Source: Desulfosarcina widdelii (GTDB lineage: Bacteria; Desulfobacterota; Desulfobacteria; Desulfobacterales; Desulfosarcinaceae). From it: a DNA stretch of 64,000 nucleotides. Made by a program: the position numbers and the translations under genes. The stretch's first letter is position 1. Each line of letters begins with the position of its first letter. The stretch lies in the NCBI RefSeq assembly GCF_009688965.1, contig NZ_AP021875.1:3968001-4032000 (forward strand). The letters run 5' to 3'. Below the pieces are notes generated by a model that saw nothing but the letters and a program-made list of their open reading frames with translations, had not been told where the DNA came from and did no database searches. Below are positions 16,163 through 27,308 of the stretch, in pieces.

Positions 16163-18538
16163 CTAACCCGCCGACGGATCGACCAGCGGCAGTCGAATAA
16201 TGAAACTGGCGCCTTCGCCCGGCGTCGATTCGGCAGTCATGGCGCCGCCATGGTTGCTGGTAACGATGAAATAGGACACCGAAAGCCCCAGCCCGGTGCC
16301 CACCCCAACCTCTTTGGTGGTGAAAAACGGCTCGAAAATTCGCTTGATCCGGGTTTCGTCCATTCCAGGACCGTTGTCCGCAATTTCGATGACGGCGAAG
16401 TCCGATTCCTTTCTCAGATGCAGGGTAATGCAGGGCGAAGGCACGGGCGCTTCGCCTTCACGCATGGCTTGGGCGGCATTGCGCAGCAGGTTGAGCACCA
16501 CCTGTTCGATTTCGGTAGCCGCACAGGGGACAAAGGGCATGCCCGCATCGTAACGACGCTCGATGCGGATATGGCGAAAATCGAATTTCTTTTTCAGGTC
16601 ATAATCGTGGGCAGCCAGTTCAACGGCCTTGTCCAGCAAGCCGGAAAGATCCACCGGTGCTTTTCGCGATTCGCTGCGCCGGCTGAAGCTGAGCATGTTT
16701 TCGACGATATGGGAGGCCCGCTCACCGGAGACGCGGATATTGTCCAAGAACCGAAGGATTTCCCTTTTCTCCAGATAATTACGGATGGTTTCCAGGCGGG
16801 TGCCACAGGCTTCGGCCTCGGCTTCGTTTGCAGGCAAGCCCGGAGAGAGCCGCCGGATCACGTTCTGGAGGCTTTGCAGCATGCCGCCCAAAGGATTGTT
16901 GATCTCATGGGCCATGCCGGCGGCCAACCCGCCGACGCTCATCATTTTCTCCGTTTGAACCATCATGGCTTCCATCTTGCGCGACTCGGTGACGTCGGTT
17001 CCGATGCACAGGTACTCCTTGGGCGCCCCGCTTTGATCGTAAGTGGCCCGGCTGGTCCAGGCAATCCAAACCCGTTTGCCGTCGCACAACATGTTGGCCG
17101 ATTCGCGATCCCCGCGCTGGTTGGAAGGTGCCACCATCATACGAATGCCACCGGGGGTATCCTCGGGAACGATGGTTCCGACGGCGGATCTTCCCAGAAT
17201 CTCCTTTTCGGCGAATCCGAAAAAACGCTGGGCGAATTCATTGAAAAAAGTGATCTTTCCTTCAGGAGTCATGCGCAAAATGATGCTGTTGGCGTTTTCC
17301 ACCAGTTCGCGGTATTTGGCCTCGCTTTTGCGGATGGCGGCCTCGGCTTTTTTGCGGTCGGCGATTTCCGTTTTCAGGCTTTCGCTGTAAGCCTCCAAAC
17401 GCTCCATGAAGGTATTGAAATAGCGGGCCAGGGTGCCCACCTCGTCCTTGCTGTTGCGCTGCATGCGCACCGATATGTCTCCCCCGGCGCCCGAAGCGAA
17501 GCGGTCCATCAGTTCCCGCAGGGGATTGGTAATAGACGAACTGATGCGGGAGGTAAGGGGCAAAACCAGGATGAATGAAATCAACACCGTGGCCAGGATC
17601 AGGTGCCCGATGGTCTTTAAGGGCGCATAGAACTCCTCCAGAAAACTCGAAGAGGCCACGATCCATTGATATTCAGGAATATAGTTGAAGATCACTAGTT
17701 TTTCCCGCGCCTCCGGCTCTCCGGGTGCCGCCCAGGAGTAGATGATCTTGCCGTTTTTACGACGACACATCTCCTGAATGAACTGTTTTCCCTTGACGTC
17801 GACGGCTTCGTAATAATTGCCCACCAGCGAGGGGTGGACGATCAGGTTGCCATCCAGGTCCAGCACGTAGGAATAACCGGTCTGCCCGAAAACGATGGAA
17901 AGAATACTGTCGCGAAAATCGTCCACGTTGACCAGTTCGCGGAATTCATTGCGGTAGGAAGTGACAGAAATAATCCAGTCCCAGGGCTCGAAATAGGTCA
18001 TGTAAAGGGCCTTGGGCCGGGGGTGGGTTTCGCCCGGATTTTTCCAGTTGTATTCCAGATAGCCGACCTTGCGGATCTTCTGTTCGGCGATGAAGGCATG
18101 TTCGGAAAGATCGACGCGGATCAGTGCCTGTTCCGGGTGGATCAGGATGATGCCCTGGCTGTCGATGCAGTAGATGTAGCCGGTCTTTCCGATGGTCTGG
18201 CTCAGCATTACCTCCCGGGTCTGTTGCTGGGCCGCCTCCATGCTGATCTCGCCGGCCAGGGCCTTGTTGTAGAAATGCAGGGCGATCTCACGATTTTTTT
18301 CGGCAACGGCACGCAGGTGGTTTTTAATGGAGACGCTGGCCGAAGTGCGGACCATGTTCAAAATGGTCTGGGTGATGTTCGTCAGTTCGCTCTCGATATT
18401 GGTCTGGATGGCCTGCTTGACGAAAAAAAAGATGATCCCGCTGCCAATGGTCAAACTGAGCAGCAGCACCAGTGAATAGCTGATCAACAGCTTGTAGCGG
18501 ATGCGCAGATCTGCAAATCGGCTGGGCAGGTTCACCAT
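16163..18538 (-). CDS. dCache-HAMP-PAS sensor histidine kinase
   Basis: A 791-aa membrane kinase. After a first TM helix (LLISYSLVLLLSLTIGSG, about 18-40) comes a large periplasmic region with two Cache-type halves (GKTGYIYCIDSQGIILIHP and GQTGYSYVLDLDGNLIVHP), a second TM helix (LILATVLISFILVLPL), HAMP, PAS (about 405-520) and a HisKA/HATPase core: phospho-His in GMAHEINNPLGG, N box NLLRNAAQAM, G boxes DNGPGMDE and GVGTGLGLS. dCache domains bind small carboxylates and amino acids, which fits a sensor for acetate or propionate feeding the regulator and satP-prpE genes downstream. ATG 18538 has AGGGAG at 4 nt. Confidence 0.93.
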   Translation of the reverse strand: MVNLPSRFADLRIRYKLLISYSLVLLLSLTIGSGIIFFFVKQAIQTNIESELTNITQTILNMVRTSASVSIKNHLRAVAEKNREIALHFYNKALAGEISMEAAQQQTREVMLSQTIGKTGYIYCIDSQGIILIHPEQALIRVDLSEHAFIAEQKIRKVGYLEYNWKNPGETHPRPKALYMTYFEPWDWIISVTSYRNEFRELVNVDDFRDSILSIVFGQTGYSYVLDLDGNLIVHPSLVGNYYEAVDVKGKQFIQEMCRRKNGKIIYSWAAPGEPEAREKLVIFNYIPEYQWIVASSSFLEEFYAPLKTIGHLILATVLISFILVLPLTSRISSSITNPLRELMDRFASGAGGDISVRMQRNSKDEVGTLARYFNTFMERLEAYSESLKTEIADRKKAEAAIRKSEAKYRELVENANSIILRMTPEGKITFFNEFAQRFFGFAEKEILGRSAVGTIVPEDTPGGIRMMVAPSNQRGDRESANMLCDGKRVWIAWTSRATYDQSGAPKEYLCIGTDVTESRKMEAMMVQTEKMMSVGGLAAGMAHEINNPLGGMLQSLQNVIRRLSPGLPANEAEAEACGTRLETIRNYLEKREILRFLDNIRVSGERASHIVENMLSFSRRSESRKAPVDLSGLLDKAVELAAHDYDLKKKFDFRHIRIERRYDAGMPFVPCAATEIEQVVLNLLRNAAQAMREGEAPVPSPCITLHLRKESDFAVIEIADNGPGMDETRIKRIFEPFFTTKEVGVGTGLGLSVSYFIVTSNHGGAMTAESTPGEGASFIIRLPLVDPSAG

Positions 18539-18915
18539 CTGACTCCCTTTGGAATCGGCAAGGGTCGATCCGGGCAGCACGGTCAACGACTGGCATCCGG
18601 AAAGGGGTCGGCGCCCTGTCCCGGCAATTCAGGCGCGATGGCCAAAAAAAGTAAGGCCGCATGGATCGAAATTGACGCCTGTTCGGCGGCAGTCCGACAG
18701 CCTAAAGAAAGGCGAGGCGCTATGTCAACAAGGAAAAAAGCGTCGCCATCGGACTGGGAAAAGAGGGAAAGCGGGAATATCTGGAAGGTAAATCATTAAA
18801 AAATCTTAACGATTATAAATAAATACACGCAGGCAAGCGGTTGACCCAAACGTTGTAAATCCTAGTGTGAGGTGGACCACAGGGCAACCGTTATTGCACG
18901 TCGCTGCAGAATGCA

Positions 18916-18972
18916 TAGGAGCGGCTTCCATCCGCGATCATCTTATTTTATCAAGGCTGGAAGCCGCTCCTA
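18916..18972. repeat. REP-like palindrome (family D)
   Basis: TAGGAGCGGCTTCCA and its exact reverse complement flank a 27-nt centre. This sequence type is common as an intergenic repeat in proteobacteria. The rest of 18539-19031 shows no gene; 18560-18800 is only a GC-rich then AT-rich spacer. Confidence 0.75.
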
Positions 18973-19031
18973 CAAAAAACTCACCTCGACACAAAACCGT
19001 TACTACGGAATCGGTTTGCGCCCGGGAAAAA

Positions 19032-19250
19032 TCAAGCCGACTCGACTGCTTTGACTTCCGGAATCTGTTGCTTCAGCACCCGTTCGATGCCGTTTTTCAG
19101 CGTCATCTGGGACATGGGACATCCGGCGCAGGCGCCCTGCAGGCGCACCTTGACGATGCCGTTCTCCACGCTGATCAGTTCCACGTCGCCGCCGTCGGCC
19201 TGGAGCATGGGCCGAATTTTATTGATGGCCTCTTCTACTTTTTCTTTCAT
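19032..19250 (-). CDS. NifU C-terminal-domain Fe-S scaffold
   Basis: 72 aa, corresponding to a free-standing NifU C-terminal (Nfu) domain. The pattern QADGGDVELISVENGIV and the cluster-binding CAGC (C-x2-C) in LQGACAGCPMSQMTLKNGIE are diagnostic. Such proteins dimerise around a [4Fe-4S] cluster and deliver it to targets. It lies 42 nt after tgt on the same strand and may be part of the queA-tgt transcript. A related domain forms the C-terminus of the full-length NifU at 39.6-40.5 kb, so this organism has at least two. Confidence 0.9.
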   Translation of the reverse strand: MKEKVEEAINKIRPMLQADGGDVELISVENGIVKVRLQGACAGCPMSQMTLKNGIERVLKQQIPEVKAVESA

Positions 19251-19292
19251 GTTCAGCCTCCTGATGCTGATATCGAGAGTTATGCGAATTTT

Positions 19293-20438
<1,146 letters not shown>

Positions 20439-21497
20439 TTACTCTATCAACATCGCATCCCCATAACTGAAAAAACGATATTTTTCCCGTACCGCTTCGG
20501 CATAGGCATCTAACATGGTTTCTCTACCGGCAAAAGCCGAGACGAGCATGAGCAGGGTCGATTTGGGCAGGTGAAAGTTGGTAATCATGGCATCGACGAT
20601 CTTGAAGGCAAAGCCGGGATAGATGAACAGATCGCAGCGTCCGGTTCCCGGCGTCAGGCAGCCGCTTTTGCGGGCGGCATACTCGAGGGTGCGAACGCTG
20701 GTGGTTCCGACGGCCACCACCCGGCGCCCCGCTTTTTTAGCCCGATTTACCCGGTCCGCCGTCTCGGCGCTGATGGAGAACCACTCTTCGTGCATGCGAT
20801 GGTCGCGGATGTCGTCCACGCGCACCGGCACGAAAGTGCCGTAGCCCACATGCAACGTCACCGGTGCGATACCCACCCCCTTCTCGCGAATCTTTGAGAG
20901 GGTGGCTTCGGTAAAATGCAGTCCTGCGGTGGGGGCGGCAATGGCCCCCTGCTCACGGGCGTAGACGGTCTGATACCGCAGCCGATCCGCATCGTCGGCT
21001 TCATCTTCGCTTCTCTTGATATACGGGGGCAGCGGCATATGACCGATGCGATCAATTACTATTTCAAATGGTTGGGAAGAGGTAAAACGAACCGTGTAGA
21101 CACCGTCCGAGAACCCCCGCACTTCGCCGACCAAGTCCGCGTCGAAGATCAAGCGCGTTCCGGCTCTGGCCTGCTTGGAGGCTTTGATCAGGCATTGGTA
21201 GCTCCGTTGATTCCCATCATCGCCAGAATCGTTTTGACCATAATTTAAAATCAGCGCTTCGACCTTGCCGCCGGTCTGCTTGCGTCCGTACAAGCGCCCC
21301 GGCACCACCCGGGTATTGTTTACGACCAGCAGGTCCGACGGGTGCAGCAGATCGACGATGTCCTGAAACTGCAAGTGTTCGACATGGTTCCGAAATCGTT
21401 GCATGTGCAACAGCCGGGATTCGTCCCGGTTCGGAGCCGGTGTCTGGGCGATGAGGTCCTCCGGCAGATGGTAGTCGTAGTCTTCGAGTCGGTACAT
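20439..21497 (-). CDS. queA: S-adenosylmethionine:tRNA ribosyltransferase-isomerase
   Basis: 352 aa, converting preQ1-tRNA to epoxyqueuosine-tRNA by transfer of the ribosyl part of SAM, the step after Tgt. The opening YRLEDYDYHLPEDLIAQTP, the block NNTRVVPGRLYGRK, APTAGLHFTEATL and the closing ITNFHLPKSTLLMLVSAFAGRE are all QueA signatures. ATG 21497 matches the family start; an in-frame TTG 27 nt upstream sits too close to an AGGAGG to be preferred. Followed without a gap by tgt. Confidence 0.95.
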   Translation of the reverse strand: MYRLEDYDYHLPEDLIAQTPAPNRDESRLLHMQRFRNHVEHLQFQDIVDLLHPSDLLVVNNTRVVPGRLYGRKQTGGKVEALILNYGQNDSGDDGNQRSYQCLIKASKQARAGTRLIFDADLVGEVRGFSDGVYTVRFTSSQPFEIVIDRIGHMPLPPYIKRSEDEADDADRLRYQTVYAREQGAIAAPTAGLHFTEATLSKIREKGVGIAPVTLHVGYGTFVPVRVDDIRDHRMHEEWFSISAETADRVNRAKKAGRRVVAVGTTSVRTLEYAARKSGCLTPGTGRCDLFIYPGFAFKIVDAMITNFHLPKSTLLMLVSAFAGRETMLDAYAEAVREKYRFFSYGDAMLIE

Positions 21498-21845
21498 GGT
21501 GAAAAGGCGGCTCGGGCCGCCCAAGGCCTCCTGTCGGTCATCATTCGATCCGTTTGCGGCCCATCCGGAGCCGTGCGGTTGTGTCGCGGCAATATACGCA
21601 CCTTGGCCAACGAGTTCAAGCCCGGGATCTTCCCTCTGACGCCGATGAATTCCTGGCCGGCATCCGTCTACGATCAGTTTTCACGTTGTAAAAGGAACCG
21701 ACAGGCCTGCCGGAACATGGCCGGATTTTACCGGCCGCAGCGGGGATGCGCATTGGCATTGGTTTTGCTGAATTCAATGAAGGATGACCTAAGAGAGACA
21801 TCGCCTCGAACCCCTTACATTCTATAGAAGAAGGGAACCGGAGCC
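21498..21845. other. 348-nt intergenic region between divergent queA and antiporter genes
   Basis: Must hold promoters for both genes, but no convincing -35/-10 pair, hairpin or repeat was seen. Short open frames here on both strands lack ribosome binding sites. Confidence 0.5.
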
Positions 21846-24011
21846 TTGGGCCACACGACCCTGATATTGGCAACGCTGCTGGGGGCCGGCTTCATTCTGG
21901 CGAAGATCTGCCAACGACTGCACCTGCCGTCGGTGACGGGATACATCGCGGCCGGTCTGCTGCTCGGCCCCATGGGACTCGACTGGGTCAACGTCGGTAT
22001 CCTGGAAGGCCGGCTGGAGCACTTCACGGAGATCGCTCTGATGCTGGTCGCTTTCGGCATCGGCGAACATCTGGAAATTTCGCGGCTGCGTCCCATCCTG
22101 CCCATGGCGAGCCGCATCGGCCTTGGAGAAACCCTGGGAACCTGCCTGATGACCTGTTCGGCCTGCCTGATCGTCTCCCTGGCCACCCTGGGCGCTGCCC
22201 TGGGTCCTCTGTCCAACCACCTGAACCTGGCTGTTCTGCTGGGGGCCATCGCCGTTGCCACGGCTCCGGCTTCCACCCTCCACGTCATGAAAGAACTTAA
22301 AGCCGCCGGCCCTCTGAGTTCCACTCTGCTGGCCATTGTGGCCTTCAACAACGGTCTGGCTATCGTCTTTTTCGGCGTAACCGTGGCTGTCAGCGGTCAA
22401 TTGGGGGGTGGGGAAAGTCATTGGTGCTCGGCTCTGGCGGCCGCAGGCGCCCAGATCGGTGCCTCCTTGGCTTTGGGAGCGACGACCGGCTGGATCATGG
22501 ACTGGGCCATCCATCGGCTGAAAAACGAATCGGAGATGCTGACCCTGGGCCTGGCTTTGCTGCTTTTGTGCGGCGAGTCGGCCAGCATGCTGAACCTTTC
22601 GCCGCTCCTGGCGGGGATGGCCGCCGGGTTCGTCATCGTCAACCGTGACCGCCGGGACGTGCGGGTATTTCGCACGATCAATGCCTTTGAACCGCCGATC
22701 CTGGTCCTCTTTTTTACGCTGGCGGGCTGCCATATCGAGCCCGATGCCCTGTTATCCTGCGGATGGTTGGGGCTGGCCTATTTTTTAGCACGGGGGCTGG
22801 GCAAACAAATCGGTGCCGGCACCGGAGCCCGAATCGCCGGTGCGCCGCATACCGTCGGCGCCAACATCGGCCTGGCGCTGATTCCCCAGGCCGGCATCGC
22901 CATCGGGCTGGTTTTTCTCGTCCAGGGCGATCCCAACCTGGCCATGTTTTCATCCGTGATAACGCCGGTGGTCCTTACCGGCGTGGTGCTGTCCGAACTC
23001 ATTGGCCCGGCCTGCACCCGCATGGCGGTTGTCCGTGCAGGAGAAAGCCGGCTGTCGGACACCTCGCCTTCCGATCCAGGCCCCGGGATCATGCCGGACA
23101 GGGATAAGGCCGGAATCTGGGAGGGACATCGCTTCCCGACAACCACCACCCCCAAAGGTGTGGTGATTTTCGGGGCAGGTCATCCGGAGACGCTGATCGG
23201 CCTTGCCCGCCTGGCACTCCTTTTGGCTTATGTCCACCAAGCCAGGCCTTTGGCCGTCAGGGTGCTGGCAGGTGCCGACCCGCCAAGGGATGCCGATCCG
23301 CATACCCATGCCAAAAACCTTTTTGCCGTTGCCGCCGGAACGCTAAACCGAATGGGGGGAACCCTTCAGACCCTGACCATCGAGAGCGATACCGTTTCCG
23401 ACGGCCTGCTTTCGGTGGCGTCCAGAATGGCCACCCGTGCATTGATCCTGGGCTTTCCCCGGGAAACCTCCCAGCGTAAATTCCAGGCCATCCTCGAAAA
23501 GGTCGTCGGCCAGGCCGACTGCCCTGTGATCATCGCCAACATCAACCGTCTTCAGCGTGTCGGCCGGATTCTGATCCCCTTTGTCACGGAAAGGGAACTG
23601 CATGTCCTGACCACGCTGATCGACGCCCTCACGCTCCTCGGACCGCAAACGGTGACGCTCCTGTGGATGCTGCCCTGCGGTGTTTCACCTCAGGAGGTGG
23701 AACTGCATCGGGAAATTCTCCGGGCCTGGACGGAGCGGGTCAACCTGGCCTCGCCGGTGGAGCCGCAGGTGATCGAAACCCGGGCGCGCCTGGAAACCAT
23801 CCTGGAGGTTTCCGCCGATCAGGATCTGATCGTCATGGCTACCCGAACCGGATATGGTCTTTCGAGAATCTTCTGGGGATCGTTGGCCGAGACCGTATAT
23901 CGCCACGCCAACAAACCGATGATGATCGTCCACCACCGCAGTTCCGTCACCCGTGTGGAAGGCCCCGGCGGCGAGAAAACACGGCTGGACCGGCGGCACC
24001 TGATGTCATGA
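21846..24011 (+). CDS. CPA2-type cation/H+ antiporter with cytoplasmic UspA-like tail
   Basis: 721 aa. Residues 1-400 hold about 12 hydrophobic helices of the Na+/H+ exchanger (KefB/NapA-like) family; the opening LPSVTGYIAAGLLLGPMGL and the central AIAVATAPASTLHVMKEL are conserved regions, although the usual paired Asp of helix 5 is replaced here by TAPAST. After a linker, residues 435-700 form a soluble region with two universal-stress-like halves; the second ends in IVMATRTGYGLSRIFWGSLAETVYRHANKPMMIVHH, a clear UspA nucleotide-binding pattern. Starts at TTG 21846 after GGAG. Likely pH or ion homeostasis; ion specificity unknown. Confidence 0.82.
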   Translation: MGHTTLILATLLGAGFILAKICQRLHLPSVTGYIAAGLLLGPMGLDWVNVGILEGRLEHFTEIALMLVAFGIGEHLEISRLRPILPMASRIGLGETLGTCLMTCSACLIVSLATLGAALGPLSNHLNLAVLLGAIAVATAPASTLHVMKELKAAGPLSSTLLAIVAFNNGLAIVFFGVTVAVSGQLGGGESHWCSALAAAGAQIGASLALGATTGWIMDWAIHRLKNESEMLTLGLALLLLCGESASMLNLSPLLAGMAAGFVIVNRDRRDVRVFRTINAFEPPILVLFFTLAGCHIEPDALLSCGWLGLAYFLARGLGKQIGAGTGARIAGAPHTVGANIGLALIPQAGIAIGLVFLVQGDPNLAMFSSVITPVVLTGVVLSELIGPACTRMAVVRAGESRLSDTSPSDPGPGIMPDRDKAGIWEGHRFPTTTTPKGVVIFGAGHPETLIGLARLALLLAYVHQARPLAVRVLAGADPPRDADPHTHAKNLFAVAAGTLNRMGGTLQTLTIESDTVSDGLLSVASRMATRALILGFPRETSQRKFQAILEKVVGQADCPVIIANINRLQRVGRILIPFVTERELHVLTTLIDALTLLGPQTVTLLWMLPCGVSPQEVELHREILRAWTERVNLASPVEPQVIETRARLETILEVSADQDLIVMATRTGYGLSRIFWGSLAETVYRHANKPMMIVHHRSSVTRVEGPGGEKTRLDRRHLMS

Positions 24012-24077
24012 AATCCGGCGCACTGACATCGCCCGAATCATCCCCCATCAATTAAACACAATTCAGAAATTTTTTCC

Positions 24078-24107
24078 TTGACAGAGGAATGGTGAGCATT
24101 CTATCTT
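24078..24107 (+). promoter_or_regulatory. promoter of the tetR-methylmalonyl-CoA mutase transcript
   Basis: TTGACA (24078-24083), 18-nt spacer, TATCTT (24102-24107), located in an AT-rich region 230 nt upstream of the TetR gene. The start point would fall on the palindrome at 24113-24127. Confidence 0.6.
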
Positions 24108-24112
24108 GCATG

Positions 24113-24127
24113 AACAATAACATTGTT
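24113..24127. promoter_or_regulatory. palindromic operator candidate at the tetR promoter
   Basis: AACAATAACATTGTT has 6-bp inverted arms around 3 nt and covers the predicted transcription start. A related sequence, AACAATAACAATGTT, recurs at 24329-24343 over the tetR start codon. Fits autoregulation by the TetR protein; inference only. Confidence 0.5.
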
Positions 24128-24336
24128 ACTCTTAAAACCGAACAAAAAACCTGAAAAACAACTTTTTATATTTAATTCAAATAATTATAAAAATAATTAA
24201 AAAGAAACATCATTATACAGGCCTACTAATAGAACAGATGAAGCCCATCCAATGAATTGGTTTATAACATACATAACAAATAGTTATGTTTTGGCGACGT
24301 TATAGCCTGAAAAAAGAATTCGGACCAACAATAACA

Positions 24337-24936
24337 ATGTTAGCCCCCCTCAAACCGGAAGTGTACCAGCGGCTGGAGCAGGCCGTCCTGGATATCTTTT
24401 CCCATTCCGACTTCCATAAGGCCAATATCCGCGATGTGGCCAACCGGGCGGGCGTCAGCTTCTCCACCATTTACAAACATTACGGATCCAAAGAGCGTCT
24501 GGTCTTTGCCTTTGTGGACGTCTGGCTGGGAAAACTGACCGAGCGGATCTACGACCATCTCCAGGGCATCGAAGACCTCAAGGAAAAAATGCGCAAGGTA
24601 CTCTGGCTTCAGCTGGATTATTACGAGCGCAACCCCGGCCTGGCCCGCATCATCTTCATGACGCTGCCCATGAAGACCTGGATGGCCGATGAAACCTTCA
24701 AGCAGAAAAAAATGATTAACATGTACCTGGAGGTCATGCGCAAGGGCCAGAAAGAGGGCCAGTTGAATCCCAACGTACGCGCCGGCGTTCTGCTGGATTT
24801 CATGCTGGGCAACGTCCAGCGGGCCTTCACCATGTGGATTTCCAGGGGCCAGCAGGGCAGGTTGACCGACCAGGCCGGCACGCTTTTCGAGATGATCTGG
24901 CGCGCCATTTCCAACCCCGAGGCGGATGGCAATTGA
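24337..24936 (+). CDS. TetR/AcrR-family transcriptional regulator
   Basis: About 200 aa. The N-terminal 50 residues form the TetR helix-turn-helix (ANIRDVANRAGVSFSTIYKHYGSKERLVFAFVD); the rest is an all-helical ligand-binding domain. Starts at ATG 24337 (no SD; an in-frame ATG at 24286 is an alternative). It is the first gene before methylmalonyl-CoA mutase on the same strand, so it most likely controls the propionate genes in response to an acyl-CoA or fatty acid, in the manner of FadR/PsrA-type TetR proteins. The ligand is inference. Confidence 0.88.
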   Translation: MLAPLKPEVYQRLEQAVLDIFSHSDFHKANIRDVANRAGVSFSTIYKHYGSKERLVFAFVDVWLGKLTERIYDHLQGIEDLKEKMRKVLWLQLDYYERNPGLARIIFMTLPMKTWMADETFKQKKMINMYLEVMRKGQKEGQLNPNVRAGVLLDFMLGNVQRAFTMWISRGQQGRLTDQAGTLFEMIWRAISNPEADGN

Positions 24937-25035
24937 GCCGTTGGCGGATTGGAGAGAGCAGGCTTTCAGTCTGAATCGAATGCCGTTCGCCGGGAGGCCG
25001 GCAGGACCTTACGGTGAAAAAACCTTTACGATAAC

Positions 25036-25079
25036 TGGTGTTCATCCAGAAATAGGAAAGCATTTCTGGATGAGCACCA
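25036..25079. repeat. 44-bp hairpin, end-only member of repeat family C
   Basis: TGGTGTTCATCCAGAAAT and ATTTCTGGATGAGCACCA are inverted arms matching 17 of 18 bases. The arms resemble the two ends of the 138-bp element at 32731-32868 (TTTATCCATAAATAGG and CATTTATGGATGGGCAC), as if the interior had been deleted. It sits between the tetR and mutase genes and could also act as an RNA hairpin in the transcript. Confidence 0.65.
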
Positions 25080-25108
25080 ACTAATCCGGTTAGCAAAAGG
25101 AGCATCAA

Positions 25109-27241
25109 ATGTCTGAACATCCCGATTTGAACAAATGGAAAGAGTTGGCCACCAAGCAGCTCCGGGCCAGGGCCCTGGAAGACCTGGAATGGGACACCCC
25201 GGAAGGGATCCGCGTCAAACCGCTGTACACATCCGAAGACGTGGCGGGTATGCCCCACGTCAACACCCTTCCCGGCTTCGCCCCCTATGTTCGCGGTCCC
25301 ATGGCCACCATGTACGCCGGTCGCCCCTGGACCATTCGGCAATACGCCGGTTTTTCCACGGCCAAGGAATCCAACGCCTTCTACCGTCGCAATCTGGCCG
25401 CCGGCCAGAAAGGATTGTCGGTGGCCTTCGACCTGGCTACCCACCGCGGCTACGATTCCGACCATCCCCGGGTCATGGGCGATGTGGGCAAGGCCGGCGT
25501 GGCCATCGATTCCATCGAAGACATGAAGGTGCTCTTCGATCAGATCCCCCTGGACAAAATGAGCGTCTCCATGACCATGAACGGGGCCGTGTTGCCCATC
25601 ATGGCCGGCTACATCGTGGCCGCCGAAGAACAGGGCGTTAAACAGGAACAGCTGGCCGGCACCATTCAAAACGACATTCTCAAAGAGTACCTGACCCGCA
25701 ACACCTACATCTACCCCCCCGAGCCATCCATGCGCATCGTATCGGACATCATCGCCTATTGTTCCGAAAATATGCCCAAATTCAACACGGTCAGCATCAG
25801 CGGCTATCACATGATGGAGGCTGGCGCCAACAGCGTGCTGCAGACAGCCTTTACCCTGGCCGACGGGCTGGAATACGTTCGGGCGGCCATAAAGGCCGGT
25901 CTGGAGATCGACGCCTTTGCCCCGCGTCTGAGCTTTTTCTTCGGCGTGGGCATGAACTTCTTCATGGAAATCGCCATGCTTCGGGCGGCCCGCTTCCTGT
26001 GGCACGACCTGATCAAGCCGTTCAACCCGAAAAACCCCAAATCCACCATGCTGCGCACCCACGTGCAGACTTCGGGTTGGAGCCTGACCGAACAGGATCC
26101 GTACAACAACATCATCCGTACTACTTTGGAGGCCCTGGCCGCGGTACTGGGCGGAACCCAGAGCCTGCACACCAATTCCTTTGACGAAGCGGTGGGCCTG
26201 CCCACAGACTTTTCGGCCCGCATTGCCCGCAACACCCAGATCATCATCCAGGAGGAGTCCCAGGTCTGCCACACCGTCGATCCTTTGGGCGGTTCCTATT
26301 ATATCGAGGCCCTCACCGACGGCATCATCAAGGAGGCTCGCAAAATCATCGACGAGGTGGAGGAGCTTGGCGGCATGGCCAAGGCCATCGAAACCGGTAT
26401 GCCCAAGCTGCGCGTCGAAGAATCGGCGGCCCGCAAGCAGGCCCGCATCGACCAGGGGCTTGATGTCATCGTGGGCGTTAACAAGTACAAGATCGATGAA
26501 AAGACGCCCATGGACGTGCTGGAAGTCTCCGAGCAGGTGCGCGAGGAACAGGTCGCCCGGATCAACCAGCTCAAAGCCGACCGGGACGATGCGGCCGTGC
26601 GCAGCGCCCTCAACGGCGTTACCCAGGCGGCCGAATCCGGCGGCAACCTGCTGGCGGCCAGTATCGAGGCCGTACGCGCCCGGGCCACCGTGGGCGAAGT
26701 TTCCGACGCTATGGAAAAGGTCTTCGGCCGTTTCGTGGCCACCACCCAGTGCATATCCGGCGTATATGCCTCGGAGTATGCCGAAAGCGAAATTATCGAA
26801 TCGATCCGCAAAAGGACCGACGATTTCAAGAACAAGGAGGGTCGCCGGCCCCGCATCCTGCTCACCAAGATGGGCCAGGACGGCCATGACCGCGGTATCA
26901 AGGTGGTGGCCACCGCCTTTGCCGATCTGGGATTCGACGTGGACATCAGCCCCATGTTCCAGACCCCGGAGGAAGCGGCCAAGATGGCCGTGGAGAACGA
27001 CGTCCACCTGGTGGGCGCCTCCAGCCTGGCCGCCGGCCACAAGGCCCTGGTGCCTCAGTTGATCGAAGCCCTCAAAAAAGCTGGCGGCGAAGATATCAAG
27101 GTCATTGTCGGCGGCGTCATCCCGCCGGGCGACTACGATTTTCTTTACAAAGCCGGCGCCGTGGGCGTATTCGGTCCCGGAACGGCCATCACCGAATCGG
27201 CTAACAAGGTGCTCAATGCCCTGGTTGGAGAGGCTGGATAG
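25109..27241 (+). CDS. methylmalonyl-CoA mutase (single-chain)
   Basis: A 710-aa adenosylcobalamin enzyme interconverting (R)-methylmalonyl-CoA and succinyl-CoA. The N-terminal TIM barrel (about 1-560) contains [40 protein letters not shown] and [15 protein letters not shown], all mutase hallmarks; the C-terminal B12 domain (about 575-705) has the cobalt-ligand motif DGHDRG (His593) and GGVIPPGDY. Length is that of the catalytic MutB-type chain. SD AAGGAG lies 9 nt before ATG. The chaperone MeaB follows. In propionate oxidation it runs toward succinyl-CoA. The methylmalonyl-CoA epimerase that a carboxylase-derived (S)-isomer needs is not in the window. Confidence 0.97.
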   Translation: MSEHPDLNKWKELATKQLRARALEDLEWDTPEGIRVKPLYTSEDVAGMPHVNTLPGFAPYVRGPMATMYAGRPWTIRQYAGFSTAKESNAFYRRNLAAGQKGLSVAFDLATHRGYDSDHPRVMGDVGKAGVAIDSIEDMKVLFDQIPLDKMSVSMTMNGAVLPIMAGYIVAAEEQGVKQEQLAGTIQNDILKEYLTRNTYIYPPEPSMRIVSDIIAYCSENMPKFNTVSISGYHMMEAGANSVLQTAFTLADGLEYVRAAIKAGLEIDAFAPRLSFFFGVGMNFFMEIAMLRAARFLWHDLIKPFNPKNPKSTMLRTHVQTSGWSLTEQDPYNNIIRTTLEALAAVLGGTQSLHTNSFDEAVGLPTDFSARIARNTQIIIQEESQVCHTVDPLGGSYYIEALTDGIIKEARKIIDEVEELGGMAKAIETGMPKLRVEESAARKQARIDQGLDVIVGVNKYKIDEKTPMDVLEVSEQVREEQVARINQLKADRDDAAVRSALNGVTQAAESGGNLLAASIEAVRARATVGEVSDAMEKVFGRFVATTQCISGVYASEYAESEIIESIRKRTDDFKNKEGRRPRILLTKMGQDGHDRGIKVVATAFADLGFDVDISPMFQTPEEAAKMAVENDVHLVGASSLAAGHKALVPQLIEALKKAGGEDIKVIVGGVIPPGDYDFLYKAGAVGVFGPGTAITESANKVLNALVGEAG

Positions 27242-27308
27242 CTTAATTGTTGGGCCGGTAAAAAGCATACCGGCCATGTCGTTCCCGCGGCAGGAATCGA
27301 TAATGATC

